Positions 28,311 through 38,334 of a stretch of 64,000 bases of DNA are shown here, piece after piece. A program made the translations under genes and the position numbers. Under the pieces are notes generated by a model. It had not been told where the DNA came from, did not search any database, and worked only from the letters and a program-made list of their open reading frames with translations. Position 1 is the first letter of the stretch. Each line of letters opens with the position of its first letter. Origin of the DNA: Gammaproteobacteria bacterium (GTDB lineage Bacteria > Pseudomonadota > Gammaproteobacteria > SZUA-229); NCBI GenBank assembly GCA_026195895.1, contig JAPHRO010000027.1:62001-126000 (forward strand). Reading direction: 5' to 3'.

Positions 28311-29297
28311 TCAGAGTCGCCCCAGCACCAGAGAAAAATAAGCGTTTTCAGCTTCTATATGTTTAAGTATATGCAATCCTGAATCAGTTAGCAGATCTTC
28401 CACTCCCTGTTTTGAATATTTATGACTTATCTCAGTCAGTATTTTTTCTTCTTCTAAAAAATGAATCTGCTCATCCATTGATTTTAAATGCACCGTATGG
28501 CATTCCTCGGAAACCAGATACATTTCTATGCGTTGATCGACTGAATTATAACTGGCCTCATGACGAAATTTTCTCTGATCAAAATTAGCCTGCAGTTTTT
28601 CATTGAGCACTTGCAGCATATTCAGATTAAACTCCTGAGTTATGCCCGCTGCATCGTTATAAGCCGCGTGCAGCACATCATGATCTTTTATTCTATCGAC
28701 ACCGAGCAACAAAGAATCACCCGGTTTCATACAGCGCCGAATTTCCTTAATAAAAGCCCTGGCCTCTGCCACACTAAAATTGCCAATACTGCTGCCCAGA
28801 AAAACATACATACAGGTTCCCGAGGGCTGATGCAAATAATCGAGTCCCGCGGTGTAATCTCCGATCAGCAGCTTCACGTCCAGCCAGCTATAATCCTGAT
28901 TAAATTCCTGACTCACCTGTAACAGCATTTCTTCGCAAACATCGAAGGGTAAATATTCACATGCAACACCCAGTCGTTCGCAGGCACTGAGCAAATGCCG
29001 CGTTTTACGGCTACTACCACTGCCGAATTCCAGAATATGCTGTGGCGATGATGCATCAATCAACTCCGCAGAAAATTGTCTGAGCAGCGCCGCTTCAGTG
29101 CGTGTTGGATAATATTCTTCCGTATCACAAATCTGATCAAACAGGCGTGAACCGGTTTCATCATAAAAATATTTGGGCGGCAAACAACGTGGTCGGGCTA
29201 ACAATCCACATCGCACATCTTTTTCAAGATTATTCACCGGCCTTGACTGGGCTACATAAATACAGGAGTCCTGCACATTTTTATCACTTGAAAACAT
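28311..29297 (-). CDS. egtD: L-histidine N-alpha-methyltransferase (ergothioneine synthesis)
   Basis: A 328-residue SAM-dependent methyltransferase of the EgtD family (DUF2260-type), which trimethylates histidine to hercynine. Seen: PPKYFYDETGSRLFDQICD near the N-terminus; HILEFGSGSSRKTRHLL (SAM loop, about 90-105); MYVFLGSSIGNF; and the late NAYFSLVLGRL-type ending. It is divergent from egtC-egtB with only 66 bp between start codons, so a shared control region is likely. Confidence 0.93.
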   Translation of the reverse strand: MFSSDKNVQDSCIYVAQSRPVNNLEKDVRCGLLARPRCLPPKYFYDETGSRLFDQICDTEEYYPTRTEAALLRQFSAELIDASSPQHILEFGSGSSRKTRHLLSACERLGVACEYLPFDVCEEMLLQVSQEFNQDYSWLDVKLLIGDYTAGLDYLHQPSGTCMYVFLGSSIGNFSVAEARAFIKEIRRCMKPGDSLLLGVDRIKDHDVLHAAYNDAAGITQEFNLNMLQVLNEKLQANFDQRKFRHEASYNSVDQRIEMYLVSEECHTVHLKSMDEQIHFLEEEKILTEISHKYSKQGVEDLLTDSGLHILKHIEAENAYFSLVLGRL

Positions 29298-29363
29298 CCG
29301 TATAACTCTCTTGTGATTTTTGTTATGGTTAGACCAACTTCGTTAACAAAGCTACTATAAAAC

Positions 29364-30137
29364 ATGTGTCGGTTACTTGCATACACAGGACCCAATATCA
29401 GTCTGTATGATTTAATCCTTAAGCCAGAACATAGTCTGGAAAAACAGGCATGGCAACCCAGAGAGCTGCGTGAAGTCAAACTCAATGCCGATGGCTATGG
29501 TTTTGGCTGGTATGAACAGGGTCAGGCGCGTCGCTATCGGCAGCCCATTGCTATCTGGAACGATGAAAACCTGCAGGATGTTAGCCGCAGTATGAAATAC
29601 CCCCTGTGGCTGGCAATGGTGCGCAGTGCCACGCCTGGACTTGGCACGCATGCCGACAATACTCAGCCCTTTCGTTACCAGCAATGGCTGTTTCAACATA
29701 ACGGTTATATTCTGGATTTTCCCAGTTCCGCGCGACCACAAATTCGCCACCTGCTGGATCATGAGTTTGAAGCCAATATTCATGGCAACACTGATTCGGA
29801 ATACATTTTTGCATTAATTCTGCATTATCTAAAACAGCACAATAATCCTCGCCATGCCATACAGAAAACCTTCCAGACTATCGCAGATATTATTGGCCCC
29901 GCACGCGCTTTACTTAACATTATGCTATCCGATAGCAAACAAATTATTGCTACCAGCCATGCCATCAACGGCCTTTGCCCGAGTCTTTATTACGGTCAAT
30001 CCATAAAAGATTTTCCAGCACAAAGCCAACTACTCGCGTCTGAAGCATTCGACAAGGATCCCAACTGGCAACCGGTTGACGAGCATTCAATTATTGTCAT
30101 GCAGGACAATAAAGCACTGCAGCAATTTCCATTATGA
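29364..30137 (+). CDS. egtC: Ergothioneine biosynthesis amidase (class II glutamine amidotransferase)
   Basis: A 257-residue Ntn-hydrolase. Met1-Cys2 (MCRLLAYTG) supplies the N-terminal nucleophile after Met removal. DGYGFGWYEQG and the HNGYI and HGNTDSEYIFAL motifs are typical of the glutamine-amidotransferase fold. In the EgtABCDE route EgtC removes the gamma-glutamyl group from the hercynyl-gamma-glutamylcysteine sulfoxide. It is translated with egtB (4-bp overlap, ATGA). Confidence 0.9.
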   Translation: MCRLLAYTGPNISLYDLILKPEHSLEKQAWQPRELREVKLNADGYGFGWYEQGQARRYRQPIAIWNDENLQDVSRSMKYPLWLAMVRSATPGLGTHADNTQPFRYQQWLFQHNGYILDFPSSARPQIRHLLDHEFEANIHGNTDSEYIFALILHYLKQHNNPRHAIQKTFQTIADIIGPARALLNIMLSDSKQIIATSHAINGLCPSLYYGQSIKDFPAQSQLLASEAFDKDPNWQPVDEHSIIVMQDNKALQQFPL

Positions 30138-31294
30138 GTACATCACTGGCCACCATGATTCGTCTGCGCGCGGTGCAGAATAAAATACGCAATTTATTTG
30201 AAGACCTCGATGACAACAGCTATCGCTTGCAGTTTCACCCCGACCTGAGTCCTGCTGGCTGGCATCTGGGTCATTGCATGTTTATAGAAAACTACTGGTT
30301 GCATGAAGTTATTCAGAAAAACAATAAATTCACCCGCGATTTAGCCAGGCTTTATCTGCCTGAAAATTGTCCGAAACCGGAACGCGGCCCCAAACTGCCA
30401 CGCTTAAAAAAATTGCTAGCAGACATTCATCAGCAACAGGATGAAAATGATCTGATGCTAATTGAAATGATTCCGCCACTCAGTAATCATCCGTTATTTA
30501 AAGATGAATATATTGAAAATTTTATAATTCAGCATTATGCACAGCATTACGAAACGGTGCAGATGGTATTCAATCAGATGGCTATAAAAAGAGATAAAAG
30601 AAAGCATCAGCCCAGACAAAAACTCCAGTCCGCCCCCCTCTGTCGGAATGCCGAAAAAATACCTGCCGATGAATATAGCATCGGCGGCGAAAGCAACATG
30701 TCTTATGACAATGAACTGCCCCAGCATAAAGTGCAACTGAACAGCTTTCATATATCACAACGTCCCGTAAGCAATGCAGAATATTTACACTTCATGGAAC
30801 ACAAGGGTTACTCAACTGAAAATTTCTGGAGCAAAGAAGGCTGGCAGTGGCGTGAACAAAACAGCATTAATCAGCCTGAACACTGGCAGCAAAATGAACA
30901 GGGCGACTGGTATGGCATTAACTACCAGGGGGCGTATGATTTAGCGGCCGATGAAGCGGTGTACGGCATCAGCTACTACGAGGCCTGTGCCTATGCTAAC
31001 TGGGCGGCAGCTCGACTACCCCATGAACATGAATGGGAAACGGCGGTAAGAAATAATTTATTGCATAACACCGGTCAGGTCTGGGAATGGTGCAGCAATA
31101 CTTTTTATCCCTATCCAGAATTTAAAGCTTTTCCCTACGATGAATATTCCAAACCCTGGTTTGATGACCAGCATTATGTATTGCGCGGCGCGAGCCAGTA
31201 TACTCGACCGGAAATTCGTCGCGCTTCGTTCCGAAATTTTTTTAACGCCGACAAACGCCACATTTTCGCCGGCCTGCGACTTGTATTTGAATAG
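30134..31294 (+). CDS. egtB: Ergothioneine sulfoxide synthase EgtB
   Basis: A 386-residue nonheme iron enzyme with an N-terminal DinB-like helical domain and a C-terminal formylglycine-generating-enzyme-like domain (ALPHEHEWETAVR-type, VWEWCSNTFYPYPEF, HYVLRGASQYTRPEIRR). The likely iron triad is one of His44/His47 (GWHLGHCMF) plus His134 and His138 (QHYAQHYE). It couples hercynine with a thiol (gamma-glutamylcysteine in the mycobacterial-type route) and O2. It is shorter than mycobacterial EgtB (about 430). The presence of egtC beside it supports the gamma-glutamylcysteine route. Confidence 0.9.
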   Translation: MSTSLATMIRLRAVQNKIRNLFEDLDDNSYRLQFHPDLSPAGWHLGHCMFIENYWLHEVIQKNNKFTRDLARLYLPENCPKPERGPKLPRLKKLLADIHQQQDENDLMLIEMIPPLSNHPLFKDEYIENFIIQHYAQHYETVQMVFNQMAIKRDKRKHQPRQKLQSAPLCRNAEKIPADEYSIGGESNMSYDNELPQHKVQLNSFHISQRPVSNAEYLHFMEHKGYSTENFWSKEGWQWREQNSINQPEHWQQNEQGDWYGINYQGAYDLAADEAVYGISYYEACAYANWAAARLPHEHEWETAVRNNLLHNTGQVWEWCSNTFYPYPEFKAFPYDEYSKPWFDDQHYVLRGASQYTRPEIRRASFRNFFNADKRHIFAGLRLVFE

Positions 31295-31338
31295 ATACAG
31301 GGTAAGCTTATCGCGTCCAACAATATCCCACTAAAAAC

Positions 31339-32172
31339 ATGCATGTACCCCATAGTTATATAGAAGAAAGCGTTCACATCGCATTGACCGAAGACATTGG
31401 CCATGAAGATGTAACGGCCAAATTAATTCCCGAAGATGCCTTCAGTCTGGCAACCGTTATTGCACGGGAGCCTGCCATTATCTGTGGCATTGACTGGTTT
31501 GATGAAGTGTTTGCGCAGCTTGATCCACAAATTTTTATCGAATGGGATGTCAATGACGGTGACGCTGTCGAAACTGATCAGCAAATATGCAGCCTCAGTG
31601 GTTCCACCCGCGCCCTGTTAAGTGGCGAACGCACCGCGTTAAATTTTTTACAGACATTGTCAGGTACTGCAAGCATCGCACGACAATACGCCAACGCTAT
31701 TGTCGGCACCCAGGCCAAAGTGCTGGATACCCGCAAAACAATTCCCGGTTTACGCATGGCGCAGAAATATGCGGTTTCCTGCGGCGGCTGTGAAAATCAT
31801 CGCATGGGCTTATATGACGCCATCCTAATTAAAGAAAATCATATTCTGGGCGCCGGCGGCATCAAGCAGGCAGTAGCTGCCGCGCGGTTTAATAGCCCGG
31901 AATTATCGGTGGAAGTGGAAGTAGAAAACCTGGACGAACTGCAACAGGCACTGGATGCAAAAGTCGAACGGGTGTTACTGGATAACTTTGACCTGGACCT
32001 GCTAAAACAGGCGGTCAAACTAACCAGCAAACAGGCAGAGCTGGAAGCATCGGGCAATGTCACACTGGACACTATTCGCGCCATTGCAGAAACCGGCGTG
32101 GATTTTATTTCCACTGGCGCCATTACCAAGAATTTGAAAGCACTGGATTTATCAATGCGATTTTCTGGTTGA
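31339..32172 (+). CDS. nadC: Nicotinate-nucleotide pyrophosphorylase (carboxylating)
   Basis: A 277-residue quinolinate phosphoribosyltransferase. It converts quinolinate and PRPP to nicotinate mononucleotide in NAD synthesis. Seen: AKVLDTRKTIPGLRMAQKYAV, CGGCENHRMGLYDAILIKENH and VEVEVENLDELQQAL, which hold the substrate-binding Arg/Lys/Glu/Asp residues, then VDFISTGAITKN. Length is normal. It lies 44 bp after egtB on the same strand but has no pathway link to it. Confidence 0.96.
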   Translation: MHVPHSYIEESVHIALTEDIGHEDVTAKLIPEDAFSLATVIAREPAIICGIDWFDEVFAQLDPQIFIEWDVNDGDAVETDQQICSLSGSTRALLSGERTALNFLQTLSGTASIARQYANAIVGTQAKVLDTRKTIPGLRMAQKYAVSCGGCENHRMGLYDAILIKENHILGAGGIKQAVAAARFNSPELSVEVEVENLDELQQALDAKVERVLLDNFDLDLLKQAVKLTSKQAELEASGNVTLDTIRAIAETGVDFISTGAITKNLKALDLSMRFSG

Positions 32173-32199
32173 TCTACACCAGGGCAACTCTGATTAACC

Positions 32200-32970
32200 A
32201 TGAAACACCATTTTAAACCGATCAGAATTAACTGGCGTTTTATGCTGCTGATGACGCATATATTTAGCGGCTTGCTGCTGGCCATCTTTTTCCTGCGCAA
32301 TTCGAACCATCCCGATACCATGGCCGCTAAACTTACTCTCTGGTGGCATCGCAGAATATGCCGCATATTTTCGGTACGCGTAAAAACCTTCGGTGAAATA
32401 AGCTCGACACCCTGTTTGTTTGTTATCAATCATATTTCATGGTTTGATATCCCTGCCCTGGGTTCTGCAGTGCCGGTGCATTTCCTGTCTAAAGATGAAG
32501 TCAATAGCTGGCCCATTATTGGCTGGCTTGCCAACAGGGCCGGTACGCTGTTTATTAAACGTGGCAGTCGAGGGGCTGCTGAGCAGTCTGTTGGAGATAT
32601 CTGCCAGGCATTGAAAGCTGGCGGCCATGTCATGATATTCCCGGAAGGCACCACCACTGATGGTACATCGGTGAAACGTTTTCACAGTCGTCTGCTGCAG
32701 GCTGCGATCGACGCACAGGTACCGATACAGCCCGTGGCTTTGCTCTACCCCCATGATGAAGGCGTCCATCCCAAAGCGCCGTTTATTGGCGATACGCAGC
32801 TTCTGCGGTCGACGCTGGATATGATGTCAGAATCCCACATCGATACCGAACTGCATTTTCTACCCTGTCTGGACACAGACCACTACAGTCGCGACCAACT
32901 GGCCAGTTTAAGCCATGACCAGATATTACAAATAGTAAAAAACTTCCATACTCGCGCAGCACAGGTTTGA
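32200..32970 (+). CDS. plsC: 1-acyl-sn-glycerol-3-phosphate acyltransferase (PlsC-like)
   Basis: A 256-residue acyltransferase. The catalytic H-x4-D motif is NHISWFD (His78, Asp83). The phosphate-binding motif FPEGTTTDG follows about 70 residues later. A hydrophobic N-terminal helix (about 13-33) anchors it at the inner membrane. It makes phosphatidic acid from lysophosphatidic acid, or acylates another lysolipid such as an ornithine lipid. It follows nadC by 27 bp. Confidence 0.85.
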   Translation: MKHHFKPIRINWRFMLLMTHIFSGLLLAIFFLRNSNHPDTMAAKLTLWWHRRICRIFSVRVKTFGEISSTPCLFVINHISWFDIPALGSAVPVHFLSKDEVNSWPIIGWLANRAGTLFIKRGSRGAAEQSVGDICQALKAGGHVMIFPEGTTTDGTSVKRFHSRLLQAAIDAQVPIQPVALLYPHDEGVHPKAPFIGDTQLLRSTLDMMSESHIDTELHFLPCLDTDHYSRDQLASLSHDQILQIVKNFHTRAAQV

Positions 32971-33013
32971 TCCTCACGCAAAACACTGGACGAATAGTGA
33001 CCCGTGATATGAC

Positions 33014-33808
33014 TTAACTGAACCGGGCCGCTTTTAAGCGGGAAGCAAAAAATAACAGCACCGATGCGACCACAATAGATGGGCCTGTTGGGCTATCCCA
33101 GTGAATCGACGCGGCCATGCCCAATATTACCGATAACACACCAAAGCCAATCGCCACTGCAGCCATGGATTCAGGCGACTGGGCAAATCGACGGGCCGCG
33201 GCTGCCGGCACAATTAATAACGCCGTAATTAACAATATACCAACCACTTTCATGGCAATGGCCACTACCAGTGCCATCAACAACATGAACCCCAGACGAA
33301 TCCAGTCGACCGCGATACCTTCACTGCGGGCCAGCTCTTCGTGTATGGCAATGGATAGCATTGAACGCCATAGCAGTCGGAGACAAAACGCCACCAGTAA
33401 AATACCTGCCAGCATCCAGGATAGATCGCTCCAGCTAACCGCCAGAATATCACCAAACAGGTAGCCCAGTAGATCCACCCGCATACCCTGATTCTGCATC
33501 AATGCCAGCAGCACCAGGCCCATCGCAAGCGCACCATGGGCCATAATACCGAGCAGGGTATCGGTAGAAAGATCCGGTTTGCGCTGGAACAGTACCAGCA
33601 ACACACTGATCAGAATTCCCAGCACCAGCACACCGATCATCGGATCCAGCTCAAACAACAAGCCCATCGCCGTACCTAGCAGCGCCGAGTGCGCCAGGGT
33701 GTCACCAAAATAGGCCATGCGCCGCCAGATGACGACACAGCCCAGCGGCCCGGACACCAGTACCACCAGCAACCCGGCGAGCAGCGCCCGAAGAATAAAA
33801 TCATCCAT
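33014..33808 (-). CDS. znuB: Zinc ABC transporter permease
   Basis: A 264-residue integral membrane protein with about seven to eight hydrophobic helices ([19 protein letters not shown] at the N-terminus, [20 protein letters not shown] later). The [20 protein letters not shown] block is the ABC-3 family signature. It forms the inner-membrane channel of the ZnuABC zinc importer. Its start overlaps the znuC end by 8 bp, showing coupled translation. Confidence 0.93.
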   Translation of the reverse strand: MDDFILRALLAGLLVVLVSGPLGCVVIWRRMAYFGDTLAHSALLGTAMGLLFELDPMIGVLVLGILISVLLVLFQRKPDLSTDTLLGIMAHGALAMGLVLLALMQNQGMRVDLLGYLFGDILAVSWSDLSWMLAGILLVAFCLRLLWRSMLSIAIHEELARSEGIAVDWIRLGFMLLMALVVAIAMKVVGILLITALLIVPAAAARRFAQSPESMAAVAIGFGVLSVILGMAASIHWDSPTGPSIVVASVLLFFASRLKAARFS

Positions 33809-34556
33809 GCTGACATCCCTTATCGTCTACCACATCGCCATGTAAATCATGGGTGTGATCATGGTGATGGGTGTAGACCGCAATACCTTCCAGCGATGCG
33901 CCAAATAACTTTAAATATTCAGGATGCTTGCTGACCGCTTCGGGGTGACCCGTACAGCAGATATGCGTATTCAGACACAGCACATGATCGGTCGCCTCCA
34001 TCACCAGATGCAGATCATGGGACACCATTAACACGCCACAGCCATATTCATCCCGAATCTCGGCAATCAACTGATACAGTTGTTGCTGCCCGTTAATATC
34101 AACACCCTGGGCCGGTTCATCCAGCACTAACAAATCGGGTTTACGCAATAATGACCGGGCCAGCAAAACGCGCTGGAACTCGCCGCCCGATATGCGTTGC
34201 ACGGGTTTCTTCAGTAAATCGACTGCACCCACACGTTGCGCAACGCTACGCAGTTCATACTCATCACCATTGCTGGCCAACTGTAAAAATCGCTGCACCG
34301 TCAATGGCAGTACTTCATCAATATGCAGTTTTTGTGGCATGTAGCCAATTCGCAAACCCGGTTTGCGACGTAATGTTCCGGCATCCGGTTTTAACAAACC
34401 CAGCAACAGACGCACCAGCGATGTTTTACCTGAGCCATTGGGGCCAACCAGGGTCACAATTTCACCGGGTTTAACATGTAAATCGATATTATCAAGCACC
34501 TGACGATCGGCTATTTGCAAGCTGATAGCTTCAGCATTGATGAGAAATTCACTCAT
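33801..34556 (-). CDS. znuC: Zinc ABC transporter ATP-binding protein
   Basis: A 251-residue ABC ATPase: Walker [10 protein letters not shown] (about 38-46), signature ISGGEFQR, Walker [12 protein letters not shown] histidine-rich C-terminal tail ([14 protein letters not shown]) fits a metal-handling role. It energises ZnuB-mediated zinc import. It is divergent from znuA with 74 bp between starts; no convincing Zur box was seen there. Confidence 0.93.
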   Translation of the reverse strand: MSEFLINAEAISLQIADRQVLDNIDLHVKPGEIVTLVGPNGSGKTSLVRLLLGLLKPDAGTLRRKPGLRIGYMPQKLHIDEVLPLTVQRFLQLASNGDEYELRSVAQRVGAVDLLKKPVQRISGGEFQRVLLARSLLRKPDLLVLDEPAQGVDINGQQQLYQLIAEIRDEYGCGVLMVSHDLHLVMEATDHVLCLNTHICCTGHPEAVSKHPEYLKLFGASLEGIAVYTHHHDHTHDLHGDVVDDKGCQHG

Positions 34557-34630
34557 GAGTTTTTGTATCTACCTGCGATGAACTGTAAACTTGGCGACTC
34601 TAAAATCACGCAATAAGATAACACAGTCAA

Positions 34631-35536
34631 ATGCACAGCAGTTATATTCGACATCTATTTTTAACTGGCCTGCTACTAAGTTTTGTATCCCCTGGCAGTG
34701 TAATCGCAAAAACACCGAAAATCCTGGTGACTATCAAGCCAGTCCATTCGCTGGTAAGTGCATTAACACAGAATATCACCCAGCCTGAACTGCTGATCGA
34801 TGGCTTTCAATCCCCCCATGATTTCAGCCTGAAACCATCGCAACGAAGAACCATGGCCGAGATGGATTTTATAATTTACACCAGCCCTGCTATTGAAAGC
34901 TTTATCTCAGGCATCTATACCGCAACGGATCAACAAAGACTTATCAAGCTGGCAGATACACCACAATTAACAACGCTCGAAGCACGTTCATTACATAGCC
35001 ACGGACATCACCATGATAAAGATGGTCACATCTGGTTATCGACTGAAAATGCAAAACGCATAGCCGAATACCTGGCGCAGCAATTTATTGCTTTTGATCC
35101 CGAGCATAAATTACAGTATCAACAGAACAGGCAACGCCTGCTTAATCGCCTGGATACACTGCAACAAAACATCAAGCAGCAACTAAAAAATGTTCGAACC
35201 AGACCCTTTATCATTTTTCATGATGCCTATCAGTATTTTGAAAATGAATTTGGCCTGGTCTCAGCTCAGTTTGTCACCACCAGCCCGGAACACCAGCCCG
35301 GCATTCAACAAATTCGACATTTGAGACAGCAAATTAAAACGCAAAAAATTCAATGTGTTTTTTATGAGCCGCCGCAAATACCCAAAGTAATCAACACCAT
35401 TACCGAAGGCTCAGCCGTACAACTCATACCACTGGAACCACTGGGCGTAGAATTTGAGAGTGGCGCGAATTTGTATTTTCAACTATTAGAAACTACAGCC
35501 AGCAGACTTCAACATTGTCTGCAAACCCAACCCTGA
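34631..35536 (+). CDS. znuA: Zinc ABC transporter periplasmic binding protein
   Basis: A 301-residue exported cluster A-I metal-binding protein with an N-terminal signal peptide (about 1-27, FLTGLLLSFVSPGSVIA). Metal-ligand regions are seen in KPVHSLVSALT, SPHDFSLKPSQ, the His-rich loop SHGHHHDKDGHIW (about 120-132) and FHDAYQYFENEFG. It captures Zn2+ in the periplasm for ZnuBC. A PilZ-type gene follows within 20 bp. Confidence 0.93.
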   Translation: MHSSYIRHLFLTGLLLSFVSPGSVIAKTPKILVTIKPVHSLVSALTQNITQPELLIDGFQSPHDFSLKPSQRRTMAEMDFIIYTSPAIESFISGIYTATDQQRLIKLADTPQLTTLEARSLHSHGHHHDKDGHIWLSTENAKRIAEYLAQQFIAFDPEHKLQYQQNRQRLLNRLDTLQQNIKQQLKNVRTRPFIIFHDAYQYFENEFGLVSAQFVTTSPEHQPGIQQIRHLRQQIKTQKIQCVFYEPPQIPKVINTITEGSAVQLIPLEPLGVEFESGANLYFQLLETTASRLQHCLQTQP

Positions 35537-35553
35537 CAATCGAAGATGGACAC

Positions 35554-35865
35554 ATGATTAGACGAGAATCCAGACACCCTACCAGTAATGCCCAACTCAT
35601 TCTGTATCGCGAATCATCTGATATGGATAAGCATCGTCACGAATACCCCATTCAAAATATCAGCCGCGGCGGTTTACGTTTTTCCAGTAGCGATAGCTAT
35701 GAAATTGATGAGCGCATAAAAATTTCAGTTTATCTGGAGAATAAAGAAATGCATCAGGCCCATGCGCGTATATGCTACTGCCTCAATGGCAATGAACATG
35801 ATGGCAATTATTTTTACGGCGTGAGTTTTCTGGATAAATTCGTTGATATGAGTCTGGTTAATTAA
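35554..35865 (+). CDS. PilZ-like domain protein
   Basis: A protein of about 103 residues if started at the ATG at 35554; an earlier in-frame ATG at 35515 overlaps znuA and adds no conserved sequence. It carries a PilZ-like pair of c-di-GMP motifs: RRESRHP (R-x3-R type) close to the N-terminus and NISRGGLRF (D/N-x-S-x2-G). Later beta strands (IKISVYLEN, YFYGVSFLDKF) fit the PilZ barrel. Family knowledge: such single-domain proteins bind c-di-GMP and regulate motility or exopolysaccharide. Asn in place of Asp in the second motif is a mild departure. Confidence 0.7.
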   Translation: MIRRESRHPTSNAQLILYRESSDMDKHRHEYPIQNISRGGLRFSSSDSYEIDERIKISVYLENKEMHQAHARICYCLNGNEHDGNYFYGVSFLDKFVDMSLVN

Positions 35866-35923
35866 ATAACCTGAAGAAACACAAAACACGCTATTTAATC
35901 CGAAGATATGTGTTTGAAAAACT

Positions 35924-35962
35924 ACCACCAATCTCTGTTCCCTGGCATCAGCGTGGTGTTCT
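35924..35962 (+). repeat. Array unit 1 (degenerate)
   Basis: It has the loop-1-like CAATCTCT (35929-35936), GTTCC (35937-35941) and the exact loop-2 TCAGCGTGGT (35948-35957). The partner arms no longer pair. Between this unit and unit 2 lies a partial echo, TCAGCGTG at 36033, and a 7-bp stem TTGCGTG (35962-35968)/CACGCAA (36025-36031). Confidence 0.5.
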
Positions 35963-36081
35963 TGCGTGTGAACGACTGCAGGGATGCAGAAGGTAGAGTA
36001 ACGCAGGAGCAGTTACCGAGACGACACGCAAATCAGCGTGCGAAGCACACATATTCAAGTTTAGGGAAATCAAAAAAGGTC

Positions 36082-36118
36082 GGAACTAATCCCTGTTCCT
36101 AGCATCAGCGTGGTTGCT
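36082..36118 (+). repeat. Array unit 2
   Basis: Hairpin 1: GGAAC (36082-36086), loop TAATCCCT, GTTCC (36095-36099). Hairpin 2: AGCA (36101-36104), loop TCAGCGTGGT, TGCT (36115-36118). The tail is TATATAAAA. Confidence 0.65.
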
Positions 36119-36183
36119 TATATAAAAACTACAAACTCTGTCGGCCCCAAGACGAACATCTCAAAGCCTGGAATAAAAATAGC

Positions 36184-36222
36184 GGAGCTAATCCCTGCTC
36201 CTATGCATCAGCGTGGTTGCAT
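36184..36222 (+). repeat. Array unit 3
   Basis: Hairpin 1: GGAGC (36184-36188), loop TAATCCCT, GCTCC (36197-36201). Hairpin 2: ATGCA (36203-36207), loop TCAGCGTGGT, TGCAT (36218-36222). The following spacer itself folds (GCCGGAGAGA / TCTCTGGC around 36238-36260). Confidence 0.65.
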
Positions 36223-36275
36223 TATATAAAACTGTGCGCCGGAGAGACCTTTCTCTGGCCGGGTATAAAAAGAGC

Positions 36276-36314
36276 GATGCTAATCCATGCATCTAAGCAT
36301 CAGCGTGGTTGCTT
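36276..36314 (+). repeat. Array unit 4
   Basis: Hairpin 1: GATGC (36276-36280), loop TAATCCAT, GCATC (36289-36293). Hairpin 2: AAGCA (36295-36299), loop TCAGCGTGGT, TGCTT (36310-36314). Both stems differ from units 2 and 3 at paired positions, with pairing kept. Confidence 0.65.
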
Positions 36315-36459
36315 TCTAAAAAAGTTAATTCACTTAATCCTGGTGCAGCTCTGCAAACTTTATATGCCAGTAATAGTTGCAGGCTACATGCCAACTTTTC
36401 ACTCTTATATAAATCAATAACTTACAGATGCTCGAAATAAAATCATGGGATATGGAGTT

Positions 36460-36555
36460 GCAAATTGCACTTTTATCAAAACCTGCATTGTGCATAGTGC
36501 AATTTGCCACACCTGGTTGCCTGGCTTGCTTCGATAAACTTACTGTGCAGCCAGG
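36460..36555. other. Two long-range stems downstream of the array
   Basis: GCAAATTGCAC (36460-36470) pairs perfectly with GTGCAATTTGC (36497-36507), enclosing 26 bases that contain a TGCA...TGCA mini-stem. CCTGGCT (36520-36526) pairs with AGCCAGG (36549-36555). With the terminator at 36607-36630 they form a run of three stems. Confidence 0.5.
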
Positions 36556-36599
36556 ATTATCAAGACCTGTCTCTCTGGCAAAACATACAGGATTGCCCA

Positions 36600-36636
36600 C
36601 AAAAAAAGCCCCGGCCATCTGGCCGGGGCTTTTTTA
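36600..36636. terminator. Strong bidirectional terminator after groEL
   Basis: The perfect 10-bp stem AGCCCCGGCC (36607-36616) / GGCCGGGGCT (36621-36630) with loop ATCT has A-run before and T-run after. It lies 22 bp past the groEL stop (minus strand) and would also end any plus-strand transcript from the repeat array. Confidence 0.93.
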
Positions 36637-36658
36637 GCTGTTGAGAAGCTGGGTCGAA

Positions 36659-38305
<1,647 letters not shown>

Positions 38306-38334
38306 TTATATCCTCTTCAAATTCTTTAATTAGC

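Larger units (their letters stand above)
35920..36322 (+). repeat. Tandem array of paired-hairpin units (possible structured RNA)
   Basis: Four units are spaced 158, 102 and 92 bases apart (measured at the loop-1 start). Each intact unit has an A/T-rich lead (like GGAATAAAAATAG), hairpin 1 with a 5-bp stem and an 8-base loop TAATCC(C/A)T, 1-2 linker bases, hairpin 2 with a 4-5-bp stem and the invariant 10-base loop TCAGCGTGGT, then an A/T-rich tail (TATATAAAA). Stem sequences differ between units but always pair, which argues for selection on RNA or single-strand DNA folding. No matching known RNA family comes to mind. Confidence 0.65.
35866..36658. other. 793-bp gene-free region with structured repeats
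   Basis: No credible protein gene lies here. The first half contains four related units, each listed separately, carrying the constant sequence TCAGCGTGGT. The second half contains two further long-range stems (36460-36507 and 36520-36555). It ends at a strong bidirectional terminator. The layout, with hairpins in series ending at a terminator, is what a long structured noncoding RNA on the plus strand would look like. No clear promoter was identified upstream. Confidence 0.6.

Noticed and set aside
31839-32429. 196-residue minus-strand ORF across nadC-plsC
   Set aside because: It overlaps two clear genes on the other strand, is Ser-rich as expected from a shadow frame, and has no conserved motif.
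34557-34630. Zur box between znuC and znuA
   Set aside because: No palindrome near the GTTATA-type consensus was found, so none is called although zinc control is expected.
35943-35962. Sigma-54 promoter (TGGCATCAGCGTGGTG)
   Set aside because: Units 2-4 lose the essential GG at -24 while keeping the rest, and no gene lies downstream.
36082-36314. Units of the hairpin array as tRNA-like elements (AGC-TCAGCGTGGT resembles a D-arm)
   Set aside because: No acceptor stem, anticodon arm or T-arm can be laid out in order. Hairpin 1 loop TAATCCCT is not a T-loop, and the order of arms is wrong.
35920-36322. CRISPR array or CsrB-type RNA
   Set aside because: Repeats are not identical, spacers differ in length and fold themselves, and no cas genes are near. 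GGA occurs in stem arms rather than loops, unlike CsrB.
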